Below, piece after piece: positions 1 to 10,693 of a stretch of DNA of 64,000 bases; the stretch's first letter is position 1, and each line of letters opens with the position of its first letter. The notes under the pieces were generated by a model. The model made no database searches and was not told where the DNA came from. It saw only the letters and a program-made list of their open reading frames with translations. Made by a program: the position numbers and the translations under genes. The DNA is from Alnus glutinosa (lineage: Eukaryota; Streptophyta; Magnoliopsida; Fagales; Betulaceae), in NCBI RefSeq assembly GCF_958979055.1, contig NC_084888.1:12566804-12630803 (forward strand), read 5' to 3'.

Positions 1-672
1 GAGTACTGGGTGACGTGTAGAAATTGGGATTCAAGATACTCTTTTATCCGAATTGTTAGCAATTTGGGTAGATAATATAGAGATCACATATGAGATCCAT
101 CTGCCTAAATAAATTTATAAATTTTAAATTGTCCAACTACTTGTTTGAACATTAATTACATGTTTAAATTGTTATCAGTTCAAACAAAAAAATTCGGTGG
201 ATCTTTATCCCGCCTATATATATATATATATATATATGACGTCGAATTTTATAAAAAAAATAAAAATAAAAATATAAACAAGGAGGGGGCATGGGGGAAG
301 AACAAGAACAAGTTGGTAGAATAGTCAGAGTAATTTGGTGGCTCCAGCATCTCCATTGATGGCAAACCCGTTGGGTACGCGGATGCTGAATTCCCAATAC
401 ATTGCGCGACAATTGTGGCATGCACGTAATTAAAAAGCCTTGGGATAGTGTTTTAGTGGCTGTAGCAAAACTATGTCCCTCTCAAAGATGCAAACGTCTT
501 TATTCTTCTTTTCTTTAATGAATTCATTATTTGGTGTCGGTAGGCTCCAATAATTGTGGTCTGTGTATGCATGCACTAGGCTAGCTAGCTGTAGGGAACC
601 CAAAATATTCTCAATTGAAAAATAAAAAAATCAATCTCGAAAATACTGGAAACCAATTTTTTTTTTTTTAAT
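1..672. other. AT-rich intergenic DNA, no gene seen
   Basis: No open frame here resembles a known protein. A short (TA)n microsatellite lies at about 217-237. The segment at 40-165 (an 'aatttgggtagataatatagag'-type text followed by 'cacatatgag') recurs in diverged form at 1196-1290, so both are probably pieces of the same decayed repeat family. Confidence 0.5.
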
Positions 673-955
673 TGTTAAAGTTTGATTAAATTATTAAATT
701 ACCTTCCTATTAACATAAGCTTTAGGGAGAAGTGGTGATTTAACATGATATATATTTAGTGCAAAGGTCTTGAGTTCGAATCTTGTTTCGTTCATTTACT
801 TATCATTTTAATTAAATATTACACGTGTTAGGCCTTACCCCTATTAAAAGGGAGTTTGAAGCCACACGTAAGGAGTAGTGTTAAAGTATTGATTAAATAA
901 TTAAATTTACCTTTTCATATTAATTTAAGGTTTTGAGATAAGTAGTGATTTAAAA
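673..955 (+). mobile_element. Very small TRIM/SMART-like LTR element (about 280 bp)
   Basis: Two direct repeats of about 73-77 bp (673-745 and 879-955) both start TGTTAAAGT and end near GTGATTTAA(CA). They flank about 133 bp of non-coding DNA. The text right after the first repeat (TGATATATATT, 746) lies where a tRNA-Met primer site (TGGTATCAGAG) would be expected and looks like a decayed version. A purine-rich stretch (AAGGAGTAG, 870-878) precedes the second repeat. No clean 5-bp target duplication was found, so the right edge is uncertain. It has no coding capacity and would need proteins in trans. Confidence 0.55.
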
Positions 956-1287
956 TGGAGGTTCAAAGGATTACATGGTCACAAGGAAAAAAATTATTGA
1001 ATTTCTATGGAAGAAAGAATAAACAGTGGAGTTGGGATGATTAGAGAAGAATTCAAGCTATTTAATTTTTCGCTGAAGACAATCTTCGCTATTTATTTTT
1101 TCTTTGTAATTTTTTAGGCTAACCAAACTAAAAAATAAGAGATAAAAACTTGGGTTTGTTAATGGATGCACAATTTGATGGATTAGAATACACATCAATT
1201 ATCTGTCCGAATTACTAACAATTTGGGCAGGTAATGTAAGAGACCTCATATGAGTTTTACTTGCCCATAAAAAGTTTTGAACGATCT

Positions 1288-1631
1288 ATTCAAACAGATA
1301 TGTCTCGTATAAGATATCTTACATTATCCACTCAAATTACTAATCATTCTAACAGATAATTATGGTGAATCTCTATCCTAATTTCATGGATTGATTGTTT
1401 ATGCACTATATATAAAAATGGTTTTATCTCATCTTATCTAAGGTTGTGGTGGATTAGCTCTTTAACACGCATTCAGACATATATATCTCATATAAGATTT
1501 CTCACATTACCTACACAAATTACTAATCATTATAATAGATAATTGTCGTGAATCTCTATCCTAATTAATGGATTGATTGTTTATGCACTATAAAAAGTGG
1601 TTTTTATCTCATCTTATCTAAGGCTGTGGTG
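1288..1631. repeat. Two-copy tandem duplication, about 160-bp unit, 183-bp spacing
   Basis: Copies at about 1288-1451 and 1471-1631 share long stretches, for example 'ttactaatcattataa', 'gtgaatctctatccta', 'attgattgtttatgcacta' and 'ttatctcatcttatctaagg'. They differ by scattered substitutions and small indels. No coding content is evident. The remaining DNA from 956 to 2590 is AT-rich and I see no gene in it. Confidence 0.7.
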
Positions 1632-2601
1632 TGCTCAAGTTGTTGTTGGAAATTGTGGTGTGCTACCATTGGTGGCAGTAGTAGAAAAAAAAGGTAGTCG
1701 TTTTATATTACACTTGGACCACTTCTTGCCATGGTGGTAGACATGTCTTGAATCTTCCCTTTTTTCCTTGGCAGGCATGGGTACTCATTGGACCTTGATC
1801 CTAAAGAAATTGAAAAGGAATAATAATGATAAATTAATTAATTTAATTAAAGGAGAGGTTTATACCAAGGTTTGGAACATGAGAATTAGTTAAACCAATC
1901 TAATCATGTTATAAGTTTTTAATTATAAATTTATTTAGTTATCTATTCATTTGTTTATCTTTGCTATGTAGAGTTTCTAGTGGGGGCTCATGTGGGCAAA
2001 ACCATGTGTCATTAAAGATGGTCATATGTAGCCTCTGAGGCTTCTGAAATGTTAAGTGTTCCAGCAAATACAATTAGTTTTATAATCAATCACCATTCTA
2101 AGGAAGTATTGAACTGGGGAGCTTAATTAATGGCCATTTCACCAAATCATGGAACCAACCAATCATGATACACCAATTTGTTTGATATCTGGCTTATTTT
2201 TCCTCTTTTTTTTTTTTAGGTAATCATATCTAGTGTAGGATTGACCACCGACCCCTTGCTAATAAATAATTGAGGAAGAAGTTGCAAGTTGGTGAAAGCC
2301 AACAGGAAAATTTTCCATCTCCAAGGAAAAACCACTATTATTTCCATATTAGAAAAATTTATAATTCGACCGTTGGGTTTCAATACTCACATAAGTTTCA
2401 TTTTGACAATTCAAAAATAAGAGAAGGTTCTTTACAAACGAATCAATAATAAAAAAAAATAAAAAAGATTGTAATTTCTAGCAATTTAAACAACAGATTG
2501 TGAGAGAACCCATTTGAAACTCATATGTTTAAATAAATTTTGAAATGTCCTACACTTATTCGAGCAAGTGGACAGACCTAATCCAACCCCTCTCTCCCCC
2601 A

Positions 2602-2605
2602 CCCC

Positions 2606-2636
<31 letters not shown>

Positions 2637-2648
2637 AAAAAAAAAAAA
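2602..2648. repeat. Homopolymer C25 followed directly by A22
   Basis: An uninterrupted run of 25 C (2602-2626) abuts 22 A (2627-2648). Runs of this length are error-prone in replication and sequencing, so the exact lengths should not be trusted. Confidence 0.9.
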
Positions 2649-3019
2649 GAAAAACAAGTTCATCATGTTTGAAAGTTTTTTTTTTTTCAATCCCTAGTAG
2701 AAGTTAGCCATGGCCCCAACAGGTGCATCCCTGCTTGAAGGTTTTTTTTTTTTTTTTTCATTCTTGTTTGAAGTTAATTGAAATAATTAGTTCCATTTTA
2801 TTTTTTTGGGTCGTCCGCACCCATTTAGGAAGTTTTTCTAAAAATACATAAATTCAGTACTAACAACATAAAAAGAGTTGAGTTCAAAGTTTACCTTAAA
2901 CGAAGCTGAACAACACCAAAACCACTTATTCTCTCTCTAAAACCTCTCTCTCATTCAAGAAATAAGGTATCAAGGATACATGAAGAGTGTGAATACGTCT
3001 AAGGGTCATGAGGGTGATA

Positions 3020-3290
3020 TATACAGGCGAGAAATGAGGGGATAAGGCTGAATGAGGTAAATAATAGGTTAAAACTGATTTTCATGCGTTCTTGAATGTT
3101 CGGTGTACTGTTTTGAAAAAGGAAAAGGAGTCCAAATCGAACGTTCGTAAGATGCTTTGAATGTCCGGTGTATTATTTTGAACATGTACAAAAGTGGTTT
3201 ACATTGAATGTTCATAAGATGCTTCGAACGTTCAGTGGGGGATCCATGTCAAACGATCCAAATGAGGGTCGAATGTTCGAGCAGGGTTTA
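3020..3290. repeat. Degenerate 'gaatgttcggtg' repeats
   Basis: Related words (gaatgttcggtg, cgaacgttcg, gaatgtccggtg, cgaacgttcagtg, cgaatgttcg) recur every 40-70 bp. This spacing suggests part of a decayed non-coding retroelement interior. No LTRs or ends were identified. No gene is recognised between 2650 and 4400; the frame at 3491-3820 has no family resemblance. Confidence 0.4.
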
Positions 3291-3336
3291 TTTTATTTAT
3301 TAATTAATTTTAAGTTAGTGATTTTCTTAGTAAATT

Positions 3337-3385
3337 AATAGGGCAAATCTTTTCAAAAAAAAAAAAAAAAAAAAAAATAGGGCAA
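3337..3385 (+). mobile_element. Micro-insertion of a LINE-type tail with 10-bp TSD
   Basis: The 10-mer aatagggcaa occurs at 3337-3346 and again at 3376-3385. It brackets only 'atcttttc' plus about 21 A. A short direct repeat flanking a few bases and a poly-A tract is the signature of a severely 5'-truncated target-primed insertion. Similar insertions occur elsewhere in this window. Confidence 0.6.
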
Positions 3386-4412
3386 GAATATATATAGAGT
3401 TTAGTTACTGATAACTTGTTAACTACCTTTATTGTAAAATTTTAATTATTATTTAATAAAAATTGTGGTTTGACTTTGGGGCTGATATAGATGCTACAAT
3501 ATTTTATCCACTTCGTTTGCTCATTACCCTTTTTTTTTTTCTTGCAAAACAAATATGAGAATATCATCATTTACCAAAAATACCTTACTACTCATATGTT
3601 TCCAAAGACAAACCTACAGGGTGGCAGGGGGAATTTTCTTTTAGAATTATATCTAACCCCCCTTAAATTAATAAGCATCGTAGTTCCGTCCCTATTGAGA
3701 TCCTTAGTACAACAAAAAATAGATCCACACAAATATCACCTACATGATCTTTACCACCCAACATCTAGATTGATTGTCTCGTCATCATCAGCTTCACCGC
3801 CAAGTCCGGCAAGCTATTGACCTCTTACACACAAATCTCTACCACACTTTAATATAAAAACGACTCGAACTATCTTCATTGTTATTCTTGCGAACAATCA
3901 ACTAAATTCTTATGTATTCTGTCAAACCTAAATAGAGTTTGATTCTGATTCTTCTTAATAGAGTTAAAGTCCTAGTCTAGAGTTAATAGAGTCAGTATTA
4001 ATCGATAAGTTAGATAATTTAAGAGTTATATTTTGATTACTAGTTATCTGTGTAACCGATCAGTATTGCTTATCTATTTAAAGAGATATTATTAATGAAG
4101 TATTCATGATGATTATTGTTCGGTATAATACAATTTATGTGTTTATGAGATGACAGCTCTCTTGAAGTAGCCATTAGAGGTCACGACTCCATGCAACGAG
4201 CCCATCTATCATTTTTCTGTGTTTTGTACTAGTTGATTCGCATCATTGTCCCCATGTGTTGCTGATTTTGCATAAAATCAGTATATCTTTGATGTCTTGA
4301 TGTGTTCTTAAAAATGACACATGTAAATGTAAAAATTTATGAACCATCTTTCTGTGATATCAAGAAATTGATAAACTGGTTTTGCAACTTGTTTCAATCT
4401 TTTGTTGTCCAG

Positions 4413-4496
4413 GAGATGACAAGGCCTACTCATTATCATGTTCTATAAGATGAGGTTGGCATTTTAGCCGATGATCTACAGGAACTTGTTGATTTT
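4413..4496 (+). pseudogene. ARGONAUTE (AGO4-clade-like) exon fragment, broken
   Basis: After an AG acceptor (4411-4412) the frame reads EMTRPTHYHVL, stop, DEVGILADDLQELVDF. This is the conserved stretch of the PIWI domain (RPTHYHVL.DE.G..ADDLQELV) found in plant ARGONAUTE proteins that bind small RNAs and slice or guide silencing. The stop (TAA at 4446-4448) replaces an expected tyrosine or similar codon, and no further PIWI sequence follows, so this is a relic. It sits in the first of two diverged tandem copies (about 3826-4300 and about 4530-4890) sharing 'tcattgttattcttg' and 'gtgttgctgattttg'. AGO4/6/9 clade is inferred from the HYHVL..E.GF-like context only. Confidence 0.7.
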
Positions 4497-4740
4497 AGAT
4501 GGTCTATACACGCCACTAACCGCTTATACACTAATATCCACCACTCTTCAATGTAAAAAGGAACCAAACCTCTATTCATTGTTATTCTTGTGAACAGTCC
4601 TCTGAATTCTTATATACTTTATCAAACCAAAATAAAAGGCATGGCAAAAAGCCAAAACAAATTTCATACATGCAATTTGGGAATTGGTCGTTTTGAGAAA
4701 GGATGTGGACATGAGAAAATGGATGGTTGGGGCCATCATT

Positions 4741-4788
4741 GAGAAAGATCTCTATGGTTTCTATATTTGTGCTCATGGTAAAATGATT
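4741..4788 (+). pseudogene. Possible second ARGONAUTE exon fragment
   Basis: The frame EKDLYGFYICAHGKMI is followed directly by a GTGAGT donor at 4789. It resembles the PIWI segment that precedes the RPTHYHVL exon in ARGONAUTEs (pattern ..FY.CAHAG.IG). It lies in the second diverged copy of the local tandem duplication, just upstream of a LINE insertion at 4975. The match is short, so the assignment leans on its proximity to the better fragment at 4413. Confidence 0.45.
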
Positions 4789-4960
4789 GTGAGTATCAAT
4801 TTGTTAATTTTTTTATTTATCGTATTATTTGCTTAATGTCACTATTGTGTTGCTGATTTTAAATAAAATCGGTGTAGATTTGATGCACGTCACAGAGCAA
4901 GTGATTGTTCCATGACATTGATTCCTTTCTTAGGAACTTTTGGCGGGGTTTTACACATGA

Positions 4961-6842
4961 AAAATAACATAACTATGGAAATGTTTGGCTTATCTCTTTG
5001 TTATTGCTATGGAAATGTTTTCTTTATTGTTAACTGAGGCTGCTACTACTGATCCAAGGCTTGGCTTTCATCCTAAATGCTATTCCTTAGGACTAACTCA
5101 TTTATGCTTTGCAGATGATCTACTTATTGTTTCAGCAGCTACAATAGATTCCATTAGGGTCATTCAAGGGGTCCTTGTGGAGTTTGAAGATTTATCCGGA
5201 TTGAAGGCTAATCCTACTAAAAGCTCTTTTTTTTTGCTCTGGAGTCCTTGTTGAAGAGAAGCAGCGTCTATTGGAAACCTTGAAGATGGCTGAAGGTTGT
5301 CTCCCTGTAAGGTATTTGGGAGTCCCTTTAATAACTAAAAGGCTTACTGCTGCAGATTGTGAGGGCCTTGTGGTCAAGTTTACTTCACGGATAGATTCTT
5401 GGTGTGCTAAACATCTATCATTTGCTGGGAAATTGCAGCTGATTTCTTCTGTTCTTTTCAGCCTCCAAGTTTTCTGGTCTAATATTTTCATCCTCCCTAA
5501 GGCTGTGATTCGGTTGCTTGAGCAAAAGCTTAACCATTTCCTTTGGTGTGGCAAGGATGAACATGCTAAGGCTAAGGTCTCTTGGAGAGAGTTTGTTTGC
5601 CAAAGAAGGAAGGTGGCTTGGGGCTTAAGAGGTTATATGTATGGAATCAATCAGCTATGTTGAAGCATGTGTGGAATCTTTTTGCTCAAGTTGGTTCCAT
5701 TTGGATAGCCTGGGTGAATGAGAATTGGTTGAGGGGGAGGAGCTTTTGGCAAATCTCAATTCCTCAATCTTGTTCATGGAGCTGAAAACAAATTCTTAAG
5801 CTAAGGGAGTTAACTAAGAGGCTATTGAGGTTCAAAGTGGGGGATGGAAGTCGTATTTTTTTATGGTTGGATGTTTGGCATCCGGATGGATGTTTGCTGG
5901 AAAAGTATGGCCATAGAGCAGTGTATGATGCAGGGAGCTCTCTTGGTGCCAAGTTATCCACTGTGATAAGGAATGGAGATTGGTTTTGGCCCTATGCTAG
6001 ATCGGATAAGCTAGTGGAGCTGCAAAGTAAGCTTCCAGAGGTTGATATTGGGGAAGTTGATCTCCCTATGTGGCATAGCAGAACAGGCAAGTATGCTTGT
6101 GCTGATACCTGGGATTTCTTAAGGACAAGGGCTCCTCGGGTGAAATGGTGGAGAGTAGTGTGGCACATGGTTGCTATTCCTAGGCACTCTTTTCTTTTGT
6201 GGTTGGTGTTCAAGGATGCTTTGATAACCAAAGAAAAGATGTGTAAGTGGGGGTATGAGGGTAATTGTTTGTGTCTTTCTTGCTGAGGTAGTATTGAAAA
6301 CAGGGCTCATCTTTTTTTCCAATGTGGTTTTAGTAAATGTATATGGAGAAGTCTTATGGTCCTCTGTTTGGAGCATCGTTCTTTGGAGGCATGGGAAGAG
6401 ATTACTTATTAGTGTATTACTGAATTGAGTAGAGACTGTTTTAAAACCAGATTGAGGATTCTGTGTTTGGGTGCTGCAGTCTATAATTTGTGGAGGCAGA
6501 GGAATGCTTTGCTTCATAACAGTAATGTTGCTACTGAGGAAGTTTTACTGTCAAAGATTAAATGAGAAATTAGAGCAAGATTGTTGGTTAAAGGGAATTT
6601 CAAGAGGACAAGGGAGAATCTGAAGATCGCCCAGCTTTGGAATCTTCCTTTTTTATAACCTTCTTGGTTGTTAGTTGTTGATGTTTTTTTTAGGTGTTAG
6701 GTAGATTGTTGTTTGTCTGCCTTTGTTTCCTTGTTTGCTGTTGTAAAGGATTGCAGAGCTTATTGCTCGTTCTTGTCTATGTGTAGATTGTAATAGTGGG
6801 ATTGTGTTTATGGTTGGTTGGTGCTATAAAGGTTTTTTTATT

Positions 6843-6891
<49 letters not shown>

Positions 6892-6913
6892 AGAAGAAGA
6901 AAATAACATAACT
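4961..6913 (+). mobile_element. 5'-truncated LINE (non-LTR retrotransposon) with 14-bp TSD
   Basis: The insert at 4975-6899 ends in a long A tract (about 6845-6889) and is flanked by an exact 14-bp direct repeat, aaaataacataact, at 4961-4974 and 6900-6913. The body encodes only the C-terminal part of a plant L1-type ORF2 and has several frameshifts and stops. It begins inside the reverse-transcriptase domain, so 5' truncation is clear. It inserted into decayed ARGONAUTE-like intron sequence. Its sequence differs from the LINE at 12-17.6 kb, so it is a separate lineage. Confidence 0.85.
4985..6650 (+). pseudogene. LINE ORF2 remnant: RT C-terminus plus zf-RVT domain
   Basis: Frame 4985-5254 carries the RT catalytic box LCFADDLLIV and the following SGLKANPTKS motif. 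Frame 5271-5663 continues with VRYLGVPLI and SWCAKHLSFAGKLQLISSVL, typical of the plant LINE region after the RT. Frames 5582-5785 and 5825-6286 continue with GLGLKRL and FLWLDVWHPDG. After a TGA at 6284 the zinc-finger-like zf-RVT text goes on (ENRAHLFFQCGF). At least three frameshifts or stops break the frame. ORF1, the endonuclease and most of the RT are missing. Confidence 0.85.
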
Positions 6914-7171
6914 CATGTTGTTTCGGTTGAATTAAATGTGTTCTCCAAAAGTTGTTGGGGGCCTTGGCCTCATATCTTTGGAAAGCAAGAACAAATCCCT
7001 ACTGGCCAAGCTAGGGTGAAATCTTTTGTCCAGCCAAAACCTGCTTTGGGTGAACTCTCTAAAATCCATCCAAATACCTTCACAGAAATGAGTTTTTCAT
7101 TCCTTTGTCCCTCCTAACGCTTCCTAGTTATGGAAATGCATTTTTAAATGTAGATCTATTGTTGCTAAGGG
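6914..7171. other. Unassigned spacer between LINE and hAT-like element
   Basis: About 260 bp without a recognisable gene, repeat or RNA. Base composition is ordinary for the window. Confidence 0.4.
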
Positions 7172-7851
7172 TAGGGGTGAAAATGCAATTGCGGTTAGTT
7201 GTTATTAACCAAAACCGCCAACTGCTTGTTTTGCACACCACCACAGATCTTCCCCTCATCATCTATTTCATTTCTTAAGTTCTTCAATCAGTCCCCCCCC
7301 TAAAAAGAAAAAAAAAAAAAAGGAAAAAAAAGAAGAAGAGGTTCTTCAATCACCACTTAGATCACAACACAAATCTCCTTTCATGAAGACATCTTGCACA
7401 GAGAACCAGAAAACCTGTAAAATGCTGATTCAAATTGAAAAACACAACCAAAAATGCTGATTCAACCAAATCCAAGAGTGAAAACCATAAAACTTGAAAT
7501 GCCGAAAATCAACCTCACCCAAAAATGCCGATTCAACCAGATCCAGCAGTGAAAACAAAAATTTGACCAAAACCCACAACAAACGCGAAGAAACAAGCTT
7601 AAAAGGCAAAAAGCTTACTGGGTTTGAATTGATTAACCGTTAACAAAGTGCGTCTGATACCTGGATGAAGGATGTGCAGTCCAGCGAGGGAGAGGGAGGC
7701 AGTGCGGCAGCAATGGAAGAAGTGAATGCGGTGGCGAGAGAGAGAATGGATACTATCCGAGGTTTAGGTTATTTTTTTTGTTCTTTAGGGTATAGGTGAA
7801 ACGATGTCGTTTTGGTATTAAACACCAAAACGAAATCGTTTCATTTATAAA

Positions 7852-7891
<40 letters not shown>

Positions 7892-8074
7892 CACAAAAAT
7901 AAAGGCGGTTAGCGGTTATAATTGCCTTTGTAAAAACTGTTAACCGCCCATGTAGTGCGGTTAGCGATTTTTAAAGCGGTTTTAAAGGTTTTACAGTTGT
8001 TCGGTTAGCGGTTATAGACGGTTATCAATTAGCAGTTAGCGGACAGTTATTAGAGGACGGTTATTTCACCCCTA
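7172..8074. mobile_element. hAT-like non-autonomous element with GGTTAGCGGTT subterminal repeats
   Basis: The left end reads TAGGGGTGAAAATGC and the right end ATTTCACCCCTA, forming short terminal inverted repeats. Inside each end are many copies of a GCGGTTA-type word (gcggttagttgtt, aaccgcc, ggcggttagcggtt, gcggttagcg, cggttagcggttat). The flanking octamers gctaaggg and gtcaaagg match at only 5 of 8 positions, so an 8-bp target duplication is possible but decayed. The interior (about 7230-7760) looks like captured host DNA with a GA-rich 5'-leader-like segment (7680-7760). A (TA)n tract lies at 7858-7884. No transposase is present. Confidence 0.6.
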
Positions 8075-8379
8075 GTCAAAGGGGCTTTCTGGACTATCAC
8101 GTCTAGTCATAACCTCATGATGTTTGGAAGAGTCCTTGGGTCTCCTCCATCAAAGGTTTTAACCCCTACCTACACGCACATATACACACACTCAATCTAC
8201 ACATTGCAGACCTCATTCCCCCTCTCACACAAGTTGGAACTCTCCCTTTATTCACAAATTTTTTTTACTCAGAATCTGCCTTGCAAATTCGAAATATCCA
8301 TCTCTGTGTTCCTTCCCCTTCCCCACGGTGGACCGAAAAGCTTTGTGGAATCTTAGAATCCAAGATAGGCTAAAACTTT

Positions 8380-9165
8380 GTGGAATCTTATAATCACCTG
8401 GAACATTCTCCTTGTGAGAACCATCATTTTTAAATTCAACCCTCTCTTGGACCCGAATCTTCTTTACTGCCATTTATGCCAAGGGCCTTTAGAAACCCTG
8501 GAACACTTCTTCTTTAACTTTCCTTTTGCTAGTTCAATTTGGAGACTTACCACTTGACACCTTAGCTCATATGCCTTCAGCTCCCAACCCATAAATGCAT
8601 GGACTAAAGCATTGCTTAAGCCCCATTCCCTTCTTGACATCTCTTTCAATTCTATGTAACACTTCCATATTTGGGCCATCAAGCCCAATTTTGCTGATGC
8701 AACGGCCATTCTGAGCAACCACAATGGCTTTTTCGTTGCTACTTGCACTAAAAAGCTTTCACTTATGGAGACTAATTGTGGGGAGGCCTATGCAACACTC
8801 TTTGGAGCCAATGTAGCTACTAGCCAAATCTATAACTCACTGCTCCTTGAAGGTGACTCTTTGATGACCATCATTGCCATCAACAATCCCCTAGCTTCTC
8901 TTGGATATGGAATCAAACCCCATCATTTCAAATATCCATTTGCAATTACTTGTTTTCAACAAGTGGACAACTTTGAAGTCTTTTAGATGTGCCAAATCTT
9001 GTGCCCACTAATTAGTTAAATGAGCCGCTTCACACGTAGTGTTTAGAAGCATTCACACCCACTCCCCAATCCTTACCTCTATATGTATAAGAAATGGTAA
9101 GGACCCCTGTAATAACCTTCTTCCCATTTGAATAGGGTAAAGAAAAGGTTGTTACTCAAAAAACT
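8380..9165 (+). pseudogene. LINE ORF2 3' relic: zf-RVT plus RNase H-like segment
   Basis: Translation of the + strand around 8470-8570 gives CHLCQGPLETLEHFFFNFPFA, the zf-RVT pattern (C..C....E...H.F..C). Frame 8765-8986 gives METNCGEAYATLFGANVA followed by LLLEGDSLMTIIAINNP, which matches the RNase H-like (RVT_3) domain of some plant LINEs, with its conserved E(A) and E.DS motifs. Stops separate the pieces. The copy probably ends near 9165 at 'ggttgttactcaaaaaac', a LINE-like tail. This is a third LINE type in the window, because the other two show no RNase H domain. Confidence 0.6.
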
Positions 9166-9166
9166 A

Positions 9167-9799
9167 GCAACTCCCAAACTGCCCAGCAAACTCTCAATTT
9201 TCAAACCACCGAAACTGTCTTGTTCAATACCTCAATAGGTTAAAGGTGGTCATGCACCCCAAACAAATAGGGGTGACCGTGCAACCACTACCTCTCCTCT
9301 GCGCAGCCACCCTTTCTTCACCTTTGGGGTGCTGCATATATATATATATATATAAAAGCATAAAGTCAAAAGCTCTGCCTTTGAAAAAAAATAAACTCGT
9401 ATTTTTTCAAAATAAGCATGTTCAGTTTTTTTTCTTTAAAAATATAAAACATTTTTCAAAAAGTCTATCAAACAATTTTTTTTTTTTTTTGTAAACTCCA
9501 TCAAAAACACTTTTTAAAAGTGAATTTCACCGAAAACACTTCTCAACTTTATGTCACATACAAAAAAGGAATCTCAATTTAAAACACCAAAAAAAAAAAA
9601 AAATTCCAAAACATTTGACAATACTTGACATATTTGTGATTTATCTTCAAATTACGAAACTGCCTAATTGTAGCCTCACTATATGATCTTTAGATCTTCT
9701 ATCAATATTGAGCCTTGATTATTGGGCCCGATGATCCAAAAAGCTGTCGCAAAGCGAGCCAGAATCACCTGCAGTGCATGCACAGAATAGGAATATCTA
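9167..9799. other. Gene-free AT-rich stretch upstream of HSP60 region
   Basis: Contains a short (TA)n tract (9338-9352) and several A or T runs. Nothing resembling a protein, tRNA or transposon end was recognised. Confidence 0.4.
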
Positions 9800-10500
9800 A
9801 GCCCTATTTGGAAATCCTCCCAACCACTTCTCCCCCTCCGTGCGCATTGTACAGATCAGAAATATACGAAATTCTTGTTTTTTTTTTTTTTTTTTTTTTC
9901 ATTGTTTACCCCTAGCAAGATGCATATTTCCTCACTTCAATGCTTTTCTTTTTTTCTTGTTACGGGTAAAACAGGAAAGTGAAAAATCTATTATCAAGAA
10001 TGTGCGTATACAAGACGTAACTCAAAATGAACTCTTTTTTTTTTTTTTTTTTTCCATTTTTTACCCCTGTCAAGATGCCTATTTCCTCACTTCAACTTTT
10101 TCATTTTTTTCTTGCCAGGGGTAAAATGAGAAAGTGAAAAATCTATTTTTTCTGAGAGCTGTACTATTTTTTTTACCCCTGAAAATATATTTTCTCACTT
10201 CAACACTTTTCATTTTTTTTCTTGCTAGGGGTAAAACGGGGAAGTAAAAAATTCATTGTTAAAAATGTGCGTATACATAACGTGCTCCAGAATGAACTGT
10301 TTTTTTTTTTTTCCCCTGTCAAGATGTATATTTCTTCACTACACAGCTTTTCATTTTTTTTCTTGCTAGAAGTAAAATGGAAAAGTGGAAAATATATTTT
10401 TTCTAGAGCGGTGTTTTTCTGACCTGCACACTGTGCATAAGGACGGTGTACAATGCGCAGGGAGGGGGAGAAGCAGGCAGAGAATTTCCAAACAGGGCCT
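9800..10500. mobile_element. TIR element (MITE-like, 700 bp) abutting the HSP60 promoter
   Basis: About 52 bp at the left end (starting GCCCTATTTGGAAAT and running to GTGCGCATTGTAC) is the inverted complement of the right end (GTACAATGCGCAGGGAGG to TTTCCAAACAGGGC), with about 85% identity by eye. The interior is not coding. It holds four diverged copies of a unit of about 130 bp: a T tract, TTTACCCCT(GT)CAAGAT, TTTCCTCACTTCAA, then TTCTTGC(C)AGGGGTAAAA. Each unit can fold on itself because its two ends are complementary. A target duplication could not be fixed. The element ends about 190 bp before the HSP60 start codon. Confidence 0.65.
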
Positions 10501-10583
10501 AGACAGGTAGGTAACAAAATTGGGACACAACTCCATCTGGGGCCCGCCTTAAGTGGACGATCCAGATTTCTCCAGACCCTACA

Positions 10584-10593
10584 GTAATATATA
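10584..10593 (+). promoter_or_regulatory. Candidate TATA box of the HSP60 gene
   Basis: The AT block taatatatag lies about 100 bp upstream of the HSP60 start codon in otherwise mixed sequence. Position and composition suit a plant TATA element, but no transcription start can be seen from sequence. Confidence 0.3.
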
Positions 10594-10693
10594 GCCATTG
10601 CTCAATTCTTACGGAACTGTAGGAAAACCCAGTGCTAAAACCCTACCAAAACCCATCCTTTGTAAAATTCAGGCTCTCCCTCACTCTCTCCCA

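Noticed and set aside
3491..3820. 109-codon frame as a gene
   Set aside because: Contains T runs and no family resemblance; composition fits noncoding DNA.
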